Counted from the stretch's first letter, positions 16,619 to 25,609 are shown. The stretch: DNA of 40,659 nucleotides from Prevotella sp. (GCA_017474485.1 JAFVHO010000101.1:1-40659); one strand, 5' to 3'. The notes: generated by a model not told the origin, from the letters alone. Numbers and translations: made by a program.

Positions 16619-17305
16619 ATGAAGAAGGTATTATTTACAATGGCATTGCTGCTCACGCTCAGTATGGGCATGCAGGCAGCAGGACAGAAGCATCGTCATA
16701 CGCCACGTAAGGAACAGGTGGATACGACAAAAAATGACGCTATCGAGGCGTTCTCTGACACCACAAGTGCTGATACGACGGTGAAGCATAAGAGCAAGGT
16801 GACCATTACGACGTCGACATCGCCTTGGAGCTCGAATACTACAACCTACGAGATGGACGATGAGGACTTTGGCAGCATGATTAGCCATGCTTTTAGCAAT
16901 ATGGACAAAAACGGCATTGCAGGCATGTTCTTCGTGTTGAGCGTACTGCTCATCATCTTTGTCTTGGCTCCCGTATTTATCATCATCGCGCTGTTCTACT
17001 TCATCAACAAGAACCGCAAGGAGAAGATGCGTCTGGCACAGATGGCCATGCAGCAGGGACAGCCCATTCCAGACCAACTGCTGAACGAGAGGTCTGCTGA
17101 TGCTGATGATGAGTATCAGAAAGGTATGCGCCAGTGCTTCGTCGGTGTAGGCTTGATGGTCTTCTTAGGCTATGCTGCAGGTCAGGTAGGCTTCGGTATT
17201 GGTGCACTGGTGTTCTGCATCGGACTGGGTAAGGTGTTTGCTTCGAAAACGGCACAGAAAAGAAATGATAAGAATAACGAATTAAATCAGCATAATTATG
17301 ACTAA
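16619..17305 (+). CDS. DUF6249-like membrane protein
   Basis: The 228-residue protein has a signal peptide (VLFTMALLLTLSMGMQAAG) and a Thr/Lys-rich exported stretch. A long hydrophobic helix follows (FVLSVLLIIFVLAPVFIIIALFYFI), then a charged cytoplasmic segment (NKNRKEKMRLAQMAMQQGQPIP) typical of DUF6249, then two more hydrophobic helices. A possible earlier ATG at 16598 overlaps the previous stop, but I prefer 16619 because the signal peptide starts there. It overlaps the next gene by 8 nt. The function is unknown. Confidence 0.75.
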   Translation: MKKVLFTMALLLTLSMGMQAAGQKHRHTPRKEQVDTTKNDAIEAFSDTTSADTTVKHKSKVTITTSTSPWSSNTTTYEMDDEDFGSMISHAFSNMDKNGIAGMFFVLSVLLIIFVLAPVFIIIALFYFINKNRKEKMRLAQMAMQQGQPIPDQLLNERSADADDEYQKGMRQCFVGVGLMVFLGYAAGQVGFGIGALVFCIGLGKVFASKTAQKRNDKNNELNQHNYD

Positions 17306-17489
17306 GAAATTACAACGTAGCAACGACCGCGTGTTGGGTGGCGTTTGCGCAGGATTCGCAGAGTATATGGACTTTGATCCAGTAGCTGTTCGCTTGGGTT
17401 ATGCAGCTCTGACGCTGTTCACTGCTTTCGCAGGTATTCCCTTCTACATCGTGGCGTGGATCATTATTCCCGCTAAGACTCAATTGTAG
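17298..17489 (+). CDS. Stand-alone PspC-domain protein
   Basis: The 63-residue protein is essentially one PspC domain: LQRSNDRVLGGVCAGFAEYM, then DFDPVAVRLGYAALTLF, then a helix ending in PFYIVAWIIIPAK. In enterobacteria PspC is an inner-membrane sensor of envelope damage. Short single-domain forms are common in Bacteroidota. Its start overlaps the previous gene by 8 nt, and the sigma factor gene begins 8 nt after its stop. This suggests a link between membrane state and sigma activity, which is inference. Confidence 0.92.
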   Translation: MTKKLQRSNDRVLGGVCAGFAEYMDFDPVAVRLGYAALTLFTAFAGIPFYIVAWIIIPAKTQL

Positions 17490-17497
17490 TAAGAAAA

Positions 17498-18031
17498 ATG
17501 TCGATGACAACAGATATCTCTCTTGTAGCGCAGGTGGCGGTGTTCGGCAACAAACGGGCTTTCGACGAGCTCGTACGCCGATACCAGTCACCTGTGCGCA
17601 GGTTCTTCCTGAGCCAGACATTGGGAGATAGTCAGTTGAGCGACGACTTGGCACAAGACACCTTTATCAAGGCATACACCAACATCCGCTCTTTCAAGGG
17701 CCTGGCGTCATTTCAGACGTGGCTAATGCGTATTGCCTATAACGTTTTCTACGATTATACACGTAGCAATCATCCGACAGAGGATGTCGATGTGATTCCT
17801 CAGCGAGGAGGAAGATGTGATAATTCCTCTCTCAAGATGGATCTTTACGCAGCTCTGGCACTTCTGAAACCTGACGAACGCACCTGTATCACCCTGCAAC
17901 TCATCGACGGTTATGATATTGCAGGTATCGCCAAGATAACAGGTCTCAAGGATGGCACGGTGAAGTCACACCTGTCAAGAGGCAAGGAGAAATTAGCAAC
18001 GTATTTAAGACAGAATGGATATGATAAATGA
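17498..18031 (+). CDS. ECF-type RNA polymerase sigma factor
   Basis: The 177-residue protein has sigma region 2 at about residues 18-90 (FDELVRRYQSPVRRFF, then DDLAQDTFIKAYTNIRSF and FQTWLMRIAYNVFYDY). Region 4 is at about 115-168 (LKPDERTCITLQLIDGYDIAGIAKI, then LKDGTVKSHLSRGKEKL). The spacing is that of group 4 (ECF) factors. The DUF5056-like gene overlaps its 3' end by 17 nt and is a natural candidate for its anti-sigma partner. Target promoters are unknown. Confidence 0.95.
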   Translation: MSMTTDISLVAQVAVFGNKRAFDELVRRYQSPVRRFFLSQTLGDSQLSDDLAQDTFIKAYTNIRSFKGLASFQTWLMRIAYNVFYDYTRSNHPTEDVDVIPQRGGRCDNSSLKMDLYAALALLKPDERTCITLQLIDGYDIAGIAKITGLKDGTVKSHLSRGKEKLATYLRQNGYDK

Positions 18032-18374
18032 TAACGAGCGCTTGCTTCAACAGTTTTTCAGCGAGGCAGCCAATCAGCAGATAGAAGACAACGGCTTCAC
18101 GGAACGCGTGATGCAGCGTTTGCCAGTAGCCACTCAGCATGCTTGGCTGAGCAGGTTCTCGAAGTTGTGGACCATTTTCTGCGTCTCCGTCTTCGCAGTA
18201 CTGTTTGTGGTATTCCATGGTTGGGAATTGCTAGTTGTGCAGTTCGAGGTGATGCTGCGCACAATGGCTACACAGTCGTTCAGCATCAACTTGATGATGC
18301 TGTTCTCAGTGGTCTTCGGACTCTTGCTTGTGGGTACTGGTGAGGTTATTTCTTCTGAGTTAGCCCGTAAGTAG
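18015..18374 (+). CDS. DUF5056-like membrane protein, candidate anti-sigma factor
   Basis: The 119-residue protein has a charged cytoplasmic N-terminus (NDNERLLQQFFSEAANQQIEDNGFTERVMQRLP) resembling DUF5056 proteins. Two transmembrane helices follow (LWTIFCVSVFAVLFVVF and INLMMLFSVVFGLLLVG). It overlaps the sigma factor gene by 17 nt, and its own 3' end overlaps the convergent PorE-like gene by 29 nt. Anti-sigma function is inferred from position and from the soluble-then-membrane layout. No zinc-binding ZAS motif is present. Confidence 0.8.
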   Translation: MDMINDNERLLQQFFSEAANQQIEDNGFTERVMQRLPVATQHAWLSRFSKLWTIFCVSVFAVLFVVFHGWELLVVQFEVMLRTMATQSFSINLMMLFSVVFGLLLVGTGEVISSELARK

Positions 18375-20379
18375 TTCTCAGCACAATAAATTCTGTACGA
18401 CGGTTCAGCTGGTTGCACTGCTCCTGCTGTTCATCATTCTCCAGCGTCTTGATGAATTCTTCCGTCAAGACGTCGTTTTCTTTCAGGAAGGGATATTTCT
18501 CAGTCAACTTCTTACGGATAGTCTTTGGTTTCTCCTTGCCATAGCCCATAGGAGTCAGACGGTCAGCCTCGATGCCGTGCTCCACCAAATATTGAACAAC
18601 GGTTTCGGCACGTCTCTGACTCAGAAGTTTGTTATATTCGGCTGGTCCCTTGTAGTCACAATGTGCGCTGAGTTCTATAGCCACGTTGGGATTGTCCTTC
18701 AATAGCGCCACCAGTTTGTCAAGTGACTCAGTAGATTCAGGTCGAAGGGTGGCTTTGTCGAAGTCGTAGAAGATGTTGTCAATCATCACTGGTGCTGTGA
18801 TTGAGGCTAGTGGGAACTGTAACACATACTCCATCGATTCGTCTACTGAGTCGACGCGCAACTGCTCCTGATGGTTTAGGAAACCTTTGCAGGTGCCCAG
18901 CAGTACATAATCTACGTTTGGCTTGATTTCCTGCACAAATGATCCATCACCTTTCACGCTCAATTTCAGGTTTGTACCATCGTTGCCAATCAGGTATACC
19001 TGTGCCTGTGGCAACTCGTAGCCCTCTGCCTCGTATACCCAGCCCTTGATAGTCTGGATGATTTCGGGCTTCTCAAACGAGAAGATATGGTCCCACCCCT
19101 TGCCGTCACCACGATTCGACGAGAAGAAACCTTTGTTGTTCATCCCTTCAAAGGTCATGCCGAAGTCGTCGCCCTGTGAATTCAAAGGATATCCTGGGTG
19201 TTCGATGATGTAGAGCTGAGAGTTTCTCGAAATATTATCGTGGGTCTCGATGGGTTTGGCGATATAGATGTCCAAACCACCCATGCCCTCATGTCCATTA
19301 CTCGAGAAGTAGAGGTCGCCATTGGGACGGAATGTGGGAAACATCTCGTCGCCTGCTGTGTTGATAGGAGCGCCAACGTTCTCTACACCACCTAAACCGC
19401 TGCTGGTCAGTCGTACGCGCCAGATGTCGTAGCCGCCCTTACCACCTGGCATGTTACTTGTAAAGTAGAGCCATTCGCCATCGGGACTGACGGCAGGGTG
19501 GGCATAGGCTGACAGCGTGTCGCGTGTCAAAACCAGTTCTGTGGCTTTGCTCCATGCAGCATCCGAACGTTGACTGGTAGCAATATTGGCATAGCGTGGA
19601 TATTGGCCGTCTGTCTTGCACTGTGTTAGGTACATGGTTCGTCCGTCGGGAGTGAAAGAGCAGACACCTTCTTCACCATCACTATTTAATTCTGAGTCTA
19701 TCACTTCAGGACGTTGCCATTTGCCTTTGTCATCCTTTGTAGAGACGAAGATGTCGGCATTCTTCGTACCTGTGATGCCGCTCAATTCATCGCCCTTAGC
19801 CTGATTACGTGTCGAGGTGAAAAAAAGCTGGTTACTCTCCTCGCCAACTAACATGGGAGAATATTCCGAACGTCGCGAGTTAAAGAAGTTCTCGCGCTTC
19901 ACGATATAACGCGAACCTTCCTCCTTCCATGTAGGTGCTTTCTGCGATGAACGCAGTCCTGTGCGGGCAACAGGAATGAGGGACGAGAGTTTAGGGTTTA
20001 GAGAAGCAGAATCCAAGAATGTCTGGAAACTCTTCGCAGCTTCCTTGTACTGGCCGTTCTTCATCAACTGCTCAGCCAGATGCAGATGTGTCAATGAGTC
20101 GGTCTGCTTATAGCGTACAGCATTGTTATAGGCAGCAATGGCCTTTTGGGTATAGTTAATCTTGCGATAGCTCTCAGCCATCTTCAAAGCACGTTGCCCT
20201 CTCAGTGCACGTTCCTTGGCAGGTGTCTGCGAATAGGCTTTTTTATACTGCGCGGCAGCATCATAGTATTCGCCAAGGGCATAGAACCTATCCCCCTTCT
20301 TGATAGCTTGTTCAGCACCACATCCCATCAGGAACAATGCCAACAGCCAGCAGCCAATAGCCAATTGCCAATTCTTCAT
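18346..20379 (-). CDS. PorE-like lipoprotein (TPR, PD40 propeller, CRD, OmpA domain)
   Basis: The 677-residue lipoprotein has its lipidated Cys at residue 20 (LALFLMGC). Domains in order are TPR repeats (about 25-150, ALGEYYDAAAQYKKAY), a PD40/WD40-like propeller (about 165-425; YSPMLVG, FTPDGRTMYLTQC and AVSPDGEWLYFTSN), a carboxypeptidase-regulatory-like domain (about 440-525), and a C-terminal OmpA peptidoglycan-binding domain (about 545-670; IFYDFDKATLRPES, SQRRAETVVQYLVEHGI). This is the architecture of PorE (PG1058) of the P. gingivalis type IX secretion system. The Trp/Leu/Gly-rich signal peptide is encoded by a heptamer array. It could be another paralogue, since PD40-OmpA proteins are numerous in Bacteroidota. 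Confidence 0.85.
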   Translation of the reverse strand: MKNWQLAIGCWLLALFLMGCGAEQAIKKGDRFYALGEYYDAAAQYKKAYSQTPAKERALRGQRALKMAESYRKINYTQKAIAAYNNAVRYKQTDSLTHLHLAEQLMKNGQYKEAAKSFQTFLDSASLNPKLSSLIPVARTGLRSSQKAPTWKEEGSRYIVKRENFFNSRRSEYSPMLVGEESNQLFFTSTRNQAKGDELSGITGTKNADIFVSTKDDKGKWQRPEVIDSELNSDGEEGVCSFTPDGRTMYLTQCKTDGQYPRYANIATSQRSDAAWSKATELVLTRDTLSAYAHPAVSPDGEWLYFTSNMPGGKGGYDIWRVRLTSSGLGGVENVGAPINTAGDEMFPTFRPNGDLYFSSNGHEGMGGLDIYIAKPIETHDNISRNSQLYIIEHPGYPLNSQGDDFGMTFEGMNNKGFFSSNRGDGKGWDHIFSFEKPEIIQTIKGWVYEAEGYELPQAQVYLIGNDGTNLKLSVKGDGSFVQEIKPNVDYVLLGTCKGFLNHQEQLRVDSVDESMEYVLQFPLASITAPVMIDNIFYDFDKATLRPESTESLDKLVALLKDNPNVAIELSAHCDYKGPAEYNKLLSQRRAETVVQYLVEHGIEADRLTPMGYGKEKPKTIRKKLTEKYPFLKENDVLTEEFIKTLENDEQQEQCNQLNRRTEFIVLRTTYGLTQKK
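20338..20372. repeat. Heptamer array encoding the PorE-like signal peptide
   Basis: Five units read on the plus strand as TGCCAAC, AGCCAGC, AGCCAAT, AGCCAAT and TGCCAAT, beginning seven bases inside the gene's start codon. They encode the hydrophobic core WQLAIGCWLLAL. A change of one unit would shift the frame. Confidence 0.75.
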
Positions 20380-20454
20380 ACCATAATCTATAACGTATCT
20401 CTTACCCGTTTTATTGCATATTTTGTGTTTTGTGTGTCATTTTTCAAAATTTTA

Positions 20455-20482
20455 TCTAAACTCTAAACACTAAACTCTAAAC
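20455..20482. repeat. (WCTAAAC)n heptamer array in the porE-yfhO spacer
   Basis: There are four units: TCTAAAC, TCTAAAC, ACTAAAC, TCTAAAC. The array lies immediately upstream of the -7 box at 20490 and covers the place where a -33 element would sit. Confidence 0.8.
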
Positions 20483-20489
20483 TTTTTAT

Positions 20490-20498
20490 TACCTTTGC
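20490..20498 (+). promoter_or_regulatory. -7 box for the yfhO-fkp-GSCFA-murF/alr operon
   Basis: TACCTTTGC is an exact match 22 nt before ATG 20521. No TTTG is visible 19-21 nt upstream, where the heptamer array lies instead. Confidence 0.75.
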
Positions 20499-20520
20499 AG
20501 CCGAAATAATATAATAAGGT

Positions 20521-23013
20521 ATGAAAAATTTGAAGATATGGCTGCCCGACATTTTGGCAGTGGTACTGTTTGCAGTAATCTCGTTTGCTTATTTCTTCCC
20601 TGCTGACATCGAGGGGCGCATCCTGTATCGTCACGACTCATCAGCCGGACGAGGTGCAGGACAAGAGGCTACTGAGTATCAACAGCGTACAGGTGAGCGT
20701 ACGCGCTGGACCAATGCTCTGTTTGGTGGTATGCCTAATTATCAGTTGGCACCTTCGTACAACAGCATGTCAACGCTACAGAAGGTCGAGAAGGCTTATC
20801 ATCTTTGGTTGCCTGAGAATGTGTGGTTTGTATTTGCATACCTGTTAGGATTCTATATCTTGCTGCGTGCCTTCGACTTTCGTCAGTATTTGGCTGCGTT
20901 GGGTGCGGTGGTATGGGCGTTCTCCAGCTATTTCTTTATTATCATAGCCGCAGGACATTTATGGAAGGTGATGGCATTGGCTTATCTGCCGCCGATGATA
21001 GGTGGTGTGGTATTGGCCTACAGGGGTAAGTATCTGTGGGGCTTGATAGTGACGGCACTCTTTGGAGCATTGGAAATATTGGCCAACCATGTGCAGATGA
21101 CCTATTACTATTTGATAGTGATACTGCTGATGGTGCTGGCTTTCGTCATTGACGGACTTCGCCAAAAGCAATATATGCACCTGCTCAAAGCCACAGGCGT
21201 ATGTTTGGTAGCGGCAGTGATAGCGGTATGTCTGAACTTGTCGAACCTGTATCATACATGGGAGTATGGTGAGGAGTCGATGCGTGGCAAGAGTGAATTG
21301 GTGAAAGCGAATAGCGAAAACCAAACGTCAAGCGGACTGGACCGCGACTATATCACCCAGTGGAGTTATGGCATCGACGAGACGTGGACACTGCTGGTGC
21401 CCAATACGAAAGGTGGCGCCTCAGTACCTTTGGCTGAGAATAAAGATGCCATGAAGAAGGCTGATCCGAACTATATAGGCATCTATCAGCAGTTGGGACA
21501 GTATTGGGGCAATCAACCCATGACTGCTGGTCCTGTGTATGTGGGTGCCTTTGTATTGATGCTGTTTGTATTGGGCTTGTTCATCGTCAAAGGACCGTTG
21601 AAGTGGGCTTTGTTAGTGGCAACCATCCTCTCTATCCTGCTGTCGTGGGGGCGTAACTTCATGCCGTTTACCGACTTCTTTATCGACTATGTGCCCATGT
21701 ATGCCAAGTTCCGTACAGTGGCTTCCATATTGGTGGTGGCCGAGTTTACTATCCCCTTGCTGGCTATGTTGGCTTTGAAAAAGCTGTTGGATGAGCCTGA
21801 AAAGATGAAACCACGAATGAAGTTTATCGGCATTTCGTTCCTTTTGACAGGCGGAGTAGCCCTGCTGTTCTCGCTGATGCCAAAGGTGTTTTTTTCTGAC
21901 TTTGTAAGCCAGAGCGAGATGCAGGCTATGAGTCAGATTCCTGCCGATCAGTTGATGCCGCTGCTAAACAACCTGACGGAAGTACGTATGTCGATGTTTA
22001 CATCGGATGCACTGCGTTCGTTCTACATCATTCTTGTAGGCACGGGCTTGTTGCTGTCTGTTGTAATGGGTAAGTTGAAGAAGGAGTACGGCATAGGAAT
22101 CATCTTGGTACTGTGTCTGGTCGATATGTGGACGGTGAACAAACGTTATCTGAATGACAGTATGTTTGTGTCAAAGAGCGTGCGTGAGGCTCCTATGCAG
22201 AAGTCGGAAGCCATCGACCATATTTTGCAGGATAAGTCGCTGGACTATCGTGTGTTGAACCTGTCGACATCGACCTTCAACGAGAACGAGACATCTTTCT
22301 ATCTGAAAAGTATTGGAGGTTATCATCCTGCCAAACTGCGTCGCTATCAGGAGTTGATAGATGCGCATATCCAGCCTGAGATGCAACATCTGTATGGTGC
22401 CCTGAGCAAGGCAGCAGGCGATATGACGCAGGTCAATGGTGATTCGATATTCCCTGTACTCAATATGTTGAATACGAAGTATTTCATCCTGCCCCTGCAG
22501 GGTGGACGCTCGGTACCATTGGAAAATCCCTATACTTATGGTAATGCGTGGTTCGTAGATAAGATACACTATGTGGACAATGCCAACCAGGAACTGGATA
22601 TGACAGGAAAATTGCCGCTGCGCCATGAGGCTGTTGCTGACAAGAAGTTCCAGCAGCAATTGGGTGAAGCTGTCGTTCAGGATACCAGTAGCCTGGTACG
22701 TATCACTGCCTATGAGCCCAACAAGTTGACGTATGACGTAACTTCAGGCAAGGGTGGTGTCATCGTGTTCTCAGAAATCTATTATCCTGGATGGACGGCT
22801 ACGGTGGATGGTGTGGAACAGGAACTGGGACGTGTCGACTACGTGTTGCGTGCCCTGCAAGTGAAGCCTGGTCACCATGAGGTGGTGCTGAGCTTCTTCC
22901 CCAAAACCATCGACCGCACGGAGACTGTGGCTTACGTAGCTTACGCCGTGTTGTTATTGCTGATTATCTATCTGATTGTTATGTGCGTCAAACGTCGCAA
23001 GCAAGAAAAATAA
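20521..23013 (+). CDS. YfhO-family polytopic membrane protein
   Basis: The 830-residue protein has a first transmembrane helix ILAVVLFAVISFAYFFP. A periplasmic loop follows with YRHDSSAGRGAGQEATEYQ and the WTNALFGGMPNYQL motif typical of YfhO/GtrB-linked GT-C-like proteins. There are about 12 helices and a soluble C-terminal beta domain (YYPGWTATVDGVEQELGRVD) before a final helix. YfhO proteins are GT-C-fold membrane glycosyltransferases thought to use lipid-linked sugars. The exact acceptor is unknown. The gene overlaps fkp by one base, so a role in surface glycan or glycoprotein modification fits the context. That role is inference. Confidence 0.88.
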   Translation: MKNLKIWLPDILAVVLFAVISFAYFFPADIEGRILYRHDSSAGRGAGQEATEYQQRTGERTRWTNALFGGMPNYQLAPSYNSMSTLQKVEKAYHLWLPENVWFVFAYLLGFYILLRAFDFRQYLAALGAVVWAFSSYFFIIIAAGHLWKVMALAYLPPMIGGVVLAYRGKYLWGLIVTALFGALEILANHVQMTYYYLIVILLMVLAFVIDGLRQKQYMHLLKATGVCLVAAVIAVCLNLSNLYHTWEYGEESMRGKSELVKANSENQTSSGLDRDYITQWSYGIDETWTLLVPNTKGGASVPLAENKDAMKKADPNYIGIYQQLGQYWGNQPMTAGPVYVGAFVLMLFVLGLFIVKGPLKWALLVATILSILLSWGRNFMPFTDFFIDYVPMYAKFRTVASILVVAEFTIPLLAMLALKKLLDEPEKMKPRMKFIGISFLLTGGVALLFSLMPKVFFSDFVSQSEMQAMSQIPADQLMPLLNNLTEVRMSMFTSDALRSFYIILVGTGLLLSVVMGKLKKEYGIGIILVLCLVDMWTVNKRYLNDSMFVSKSVREAPMQKSEAIDHILQDKSLDYRVLNLSTSTFNENETSFYLKSIGGYHPAKLRRYQELIDAHIQPEMQHLYGALSKAAGDMTQVNGDSIFPVLNMLNTKYFILPLQGGRSVPLENPYTYGNAWFVDKIHYVDNANQELDMTGKLPLRHEAVADKKFQQQLGEAVVQDTSSLVRITAYEPNKLTYDVTSGKGGVIVFSEIYYPGWTATVDGVEQELGRVDYVLRALQVKPGHHEVVLSFFPKTIDRTETVAYVAYAVLLLLIIYLIVMCVKRRKQEK

Positions 23014-25604
23014 TGAAAAAATTGCTTTCTTTGCCACCAAATCTGGTGGATTGCTTCCATGAGGTGACAGGCCTGTCACGCGATGAATATTTTTGTTCAT
23101 GCGACCCAATTGGTCACCGGCTAGGTTCGGGTGGGGGTACAACCTGGCTTTTGCAACAAGCTTGGCGTGCTGAGAAGTGTGCCCAGTCGTTTGATGAATG
23201 GGTAAATAAAGAGCGCCGCATTATTCTCCATGCTGGTGGACAGAGTAAACGACTGCCAGCTTATGCTGTCAGTGGCAAGGTGCTGACACCAATACCCGTG
23301 TTCCGTTGGGAGCGAGGTCAGCGTCTGTCGCAGACGTTGCTCGACCTGCAACTGCCACTTTACGAACGGATGATGGAACAGGCACCCCGTCGTCTTACTA
23401 CGATGATAGTCAGTGGCGATGTGTATATTCGTGCCGCTGAGCGTATTGGTGAAATTCCTGATGCCGACGTGGTATGCTACGGTTTATGGCTTGATGCCTC
23501 TATTGCCCGTAACCATGGCGTCTTCGTCAGTGATCGTCGTACGCCCACTGTCCTGAAGCAGATGCTGCAAAAACCATCACCTGAACGCCTCTCCGACCTT
23601 TTGAAGGAACATTTCTACCTTACTGATATTGGCATTTGGATGCTTAGTGACCGTGCCGTGCGTCTCCTTGCCGAGCGCTCTGCAGATCCTGTGTCTGCAG
23701 CGGGTCTCAAAGAATATGACCTTTATAGCGAATTCGGTTGTGCCCTTGGTACTAATCCCACCATCGATGACCCCGAACTCCGTGAGCTCTCTGTGGCTAT
23801 TGTTCCTCTCCCTGGTGGCGAATTCTATCATTTCGGTACCTCACGCGAGATGATATCCTCTACATTGGCTATCCAGAATGTCGTCAACGACCAACGTGAC
23901 ATCATGCACAATGACCGTAAACCGCACCCCAGCATTTTTACACAGAATGCTATCGTGCACTTCAAGTTTACGGAGCAGAACTATAACATCTGGGTGGAGA
24001 ACAGCTTTGTGGGACTGCGCTGGACACTGACTCACGACAATGTGGTGACAGGTGTACCCGAAAACGATTGGGACATTACTCTGGAACCAGGTGAATGTAT
24101 TGACGTGGTGCCTGTTGGAGAGAAAGACTATGAGGTGCGCCGCTACCGCATCGACGAGGCTGTGAACAGCAACGAACTGGCCGAACGGGCCAATCTGCGC
24201 CGTCTCTTTGCTCAGCGTCGCCAGTTCCGTAGTCAGAACTGGCCTGCATTGGCAAAAAATTGGCAGCATTCGGTATTTTACCAACTCGACTTGGATGATG
24301 CGTCACGCGAGTTCCACGAGATGCAGATTCCCATGCCAGAACCCGTAGCATCGGATGCTCCCTTGATGACACGCATCCACGACGCCATGTTCCGTGGCGA
24401 TAGCAATGGTGCTTTCTCGTTGCTTCGCGAAGGTCTTCTCTCGCCTCTCACTTCTCATATCTCACCTCTCACCACTCCTCGTCTCTCCGTCTTCCCTGAC
24501 CAGATTGTGTGGAGCCGTTCGCCTGTACGTATTGACTTGGCAGGCGGTTGGACGGACACACCGCCATATTGCCTGATGGAGGGTGGCTCGGTGGTGAATA
24601 TCGCCATAGAACTGAACGGACAACCACCTTTGCAGGCTTACGTCAAGCCCTGTCGCGACCTGCATGTCGTGTTGCGTAGTATTGATTTAGGCGCTGTCGA
24701 GGTCATCGACACCTTCGAACAACTGGCAGCATATAATAAGATAGGCTCGCCCTTCTCTATCCCTAAGGCCGCTTTGGCATTGGCTGGATTCCTGCCGGCT
24801 TTCTGTGCTGAGAACTATAAGACACTGCACGATCAATTGGAGGCCTTTGGCAGTGGCATTGAACTGACGCTACTCTCAGCTATCCCTGCTGGTAGTGGAC
24901 TGGGTACTTCTAGTATTCTCGCATCGACCGTCCTGGGTGCTATTAGCGATTTCTGCTCACTGGCGTGGGATAAGAACGAGATTGGACGTCGGACGCTGGT
25001 ACTCGAACAGTTGCTGACCACTGGAGGTGGCTGGCAGGACCAATTTGGTGGCGTGTTAGGTGGCGTTAAACTCTTACAAACCCAACGTGGCTTCGACCAG
25101 AATCCATTAGTACGTTGGCTACCTGACAATCTGTTTACCCAACCAGAATATGCGCAATGCCACCTTCTTTATTATACAGGCATCACGCGGACAGCCAAAA
25201 CTATCTTGGCAGAGATAGTGCGTCGCATGTTCCTCAATCATGGTGGCGAAATCCAACAATTGCGAGCCATGAAGGCGCATGCTATCGATATGTACGAGGC
25301 TATCCAACGTCAGGAATATGCGGTCTATGGACAGTTGGTGCGTAAGACGTGGCAACAGAACCAACTCATCGATAGCGGTACCAATCCTGATAGTGTGCGT
25401 CGTATTACCGACCTTATTGACGACCTCTGCTTAGGCTATAAGCTACCTGGTGCTGGTGGAGGCGGCTACCTGTATATGGTGGCCAAAGACCCAGAAGCTG
25501 CTGCCCGCATCAAGCAAATCATCAATCAGGCTCAGCCTAATCCCAACGCTCGCTTCGTTGACATGACGCTGTCGAAGACAGGTTTGCAAATATCCCGAAG
25601 CTAA
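23013..25604 (+). CDS. fkp: Bifunctional L-fucokinase / GDP-L-fucose pyrophosphorylase
   Basis: The 863-residue protein has an N-terminal guanylyltransferase half (HAGGQSKRLPAYAVSGK near residue 72, then LDASIARNHGVFV). The C-terminal GHMP kinase half carries VRIDLAGGWTDTPPYC near 505, AIPAGSGLGTSSI near 625 (ATP loop) and LPGAGGGGYLYMV near 810. It converts L-fucose to GDP-L-fucose, which Bacteroidota use for capsule and for O-glycosylation of exported proteins. It is shorter than B. fragilis Fkp (about 950). I start at ATG 23013, which shares a base with the YfhO stop. A heptamer array encodes the inter-domain linker at residues about 478-488. Both active halves look intact. Confidence 0.93.
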   Translation: MKKLLSLPPNLVDCFHEVTGLSRDEYFCSCDPIGHRLGSGGGTTWLLQQAWRAEKCAQSFDEWVNKERRIILHAGGQSKRLPAYAVSGKVLTPIPVFRWERGQRLSQTLLDLQLPLYERMMEQAPRRLTTMIVSGDVYIRAAERIGEIPDADVVCYGLWLDASIARNHGVFVSDRRTPTVLKQMLQKPSPERLSDLLKEHFYLTDIGIWMLSDRAVRLLAERSADPVSAAGLKEYDLYSEFGCALGTNPTIDDPELRELSVAIVPLPGGEFYHFGTSREMISSTLAIQNVVNDQRDIMHNDRKPHPSIFTQNAIVHFKFTEQNYNIWVENSFVGLRWTLTHDNVVTGVPENDWDITLEPGECIDVVPVGEKDYEVRRYRIDEAVNSNELAERANLRRLFAQRRQFRSQNWPALAKNWQHSVFYQLDLDDASREFHEMQIPMPEPVASDAPLMTRIHDAMFRGDSNGAFSLLREGLLSPLTSHISPLTTPRLSVFPDQIVWSRSPVRIDLAGGWTDTPPYCLMEGGSVVNIAIELNGQPPLQAYVKPCRDLHVVLRSIDLGAVEVIDTFEQLAAYNKIGSPFSIPKAALALAGFLPAFCAENYKTLHDQLEAFGSGIELTLLSAIPAGSGLGTSSILASTVLGAISDFCSLAWDKNEIGRRTLVLEQLLTTGGGWQDQFGGVLGGVKLLQTQRGFDQNPLVRWLPDNLFTQPEYAQCHLLYYTGITRTAKTILAEIVRRMFLNHGGEIQQLRAMKAHAIDMYEAIQRQEYAVYGQLVRKTWQQNQLIDSGTNPDSVRRITDLIDDLCLGYKLPGAGGGGYLYMVAKDPEAAARIKQIINQAQPNPNARFVDMTLSKTGLQISRS
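24445..24472. repeat. (CTCTCAC)n heptamer array inside fkp
   Basis: There are four units: CTCTCAC, TTCTCAT, ATCTCAC, CTCTCAC. It is the reverse complement class of the (GTGAGAR)n array in the methyltransferase gene (15469-15496). It encodes LLSPLTSHISPLTT between the two enzymatic halves. Confidence 0.85.
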
Positions 25605-25609
25605 TGCTT

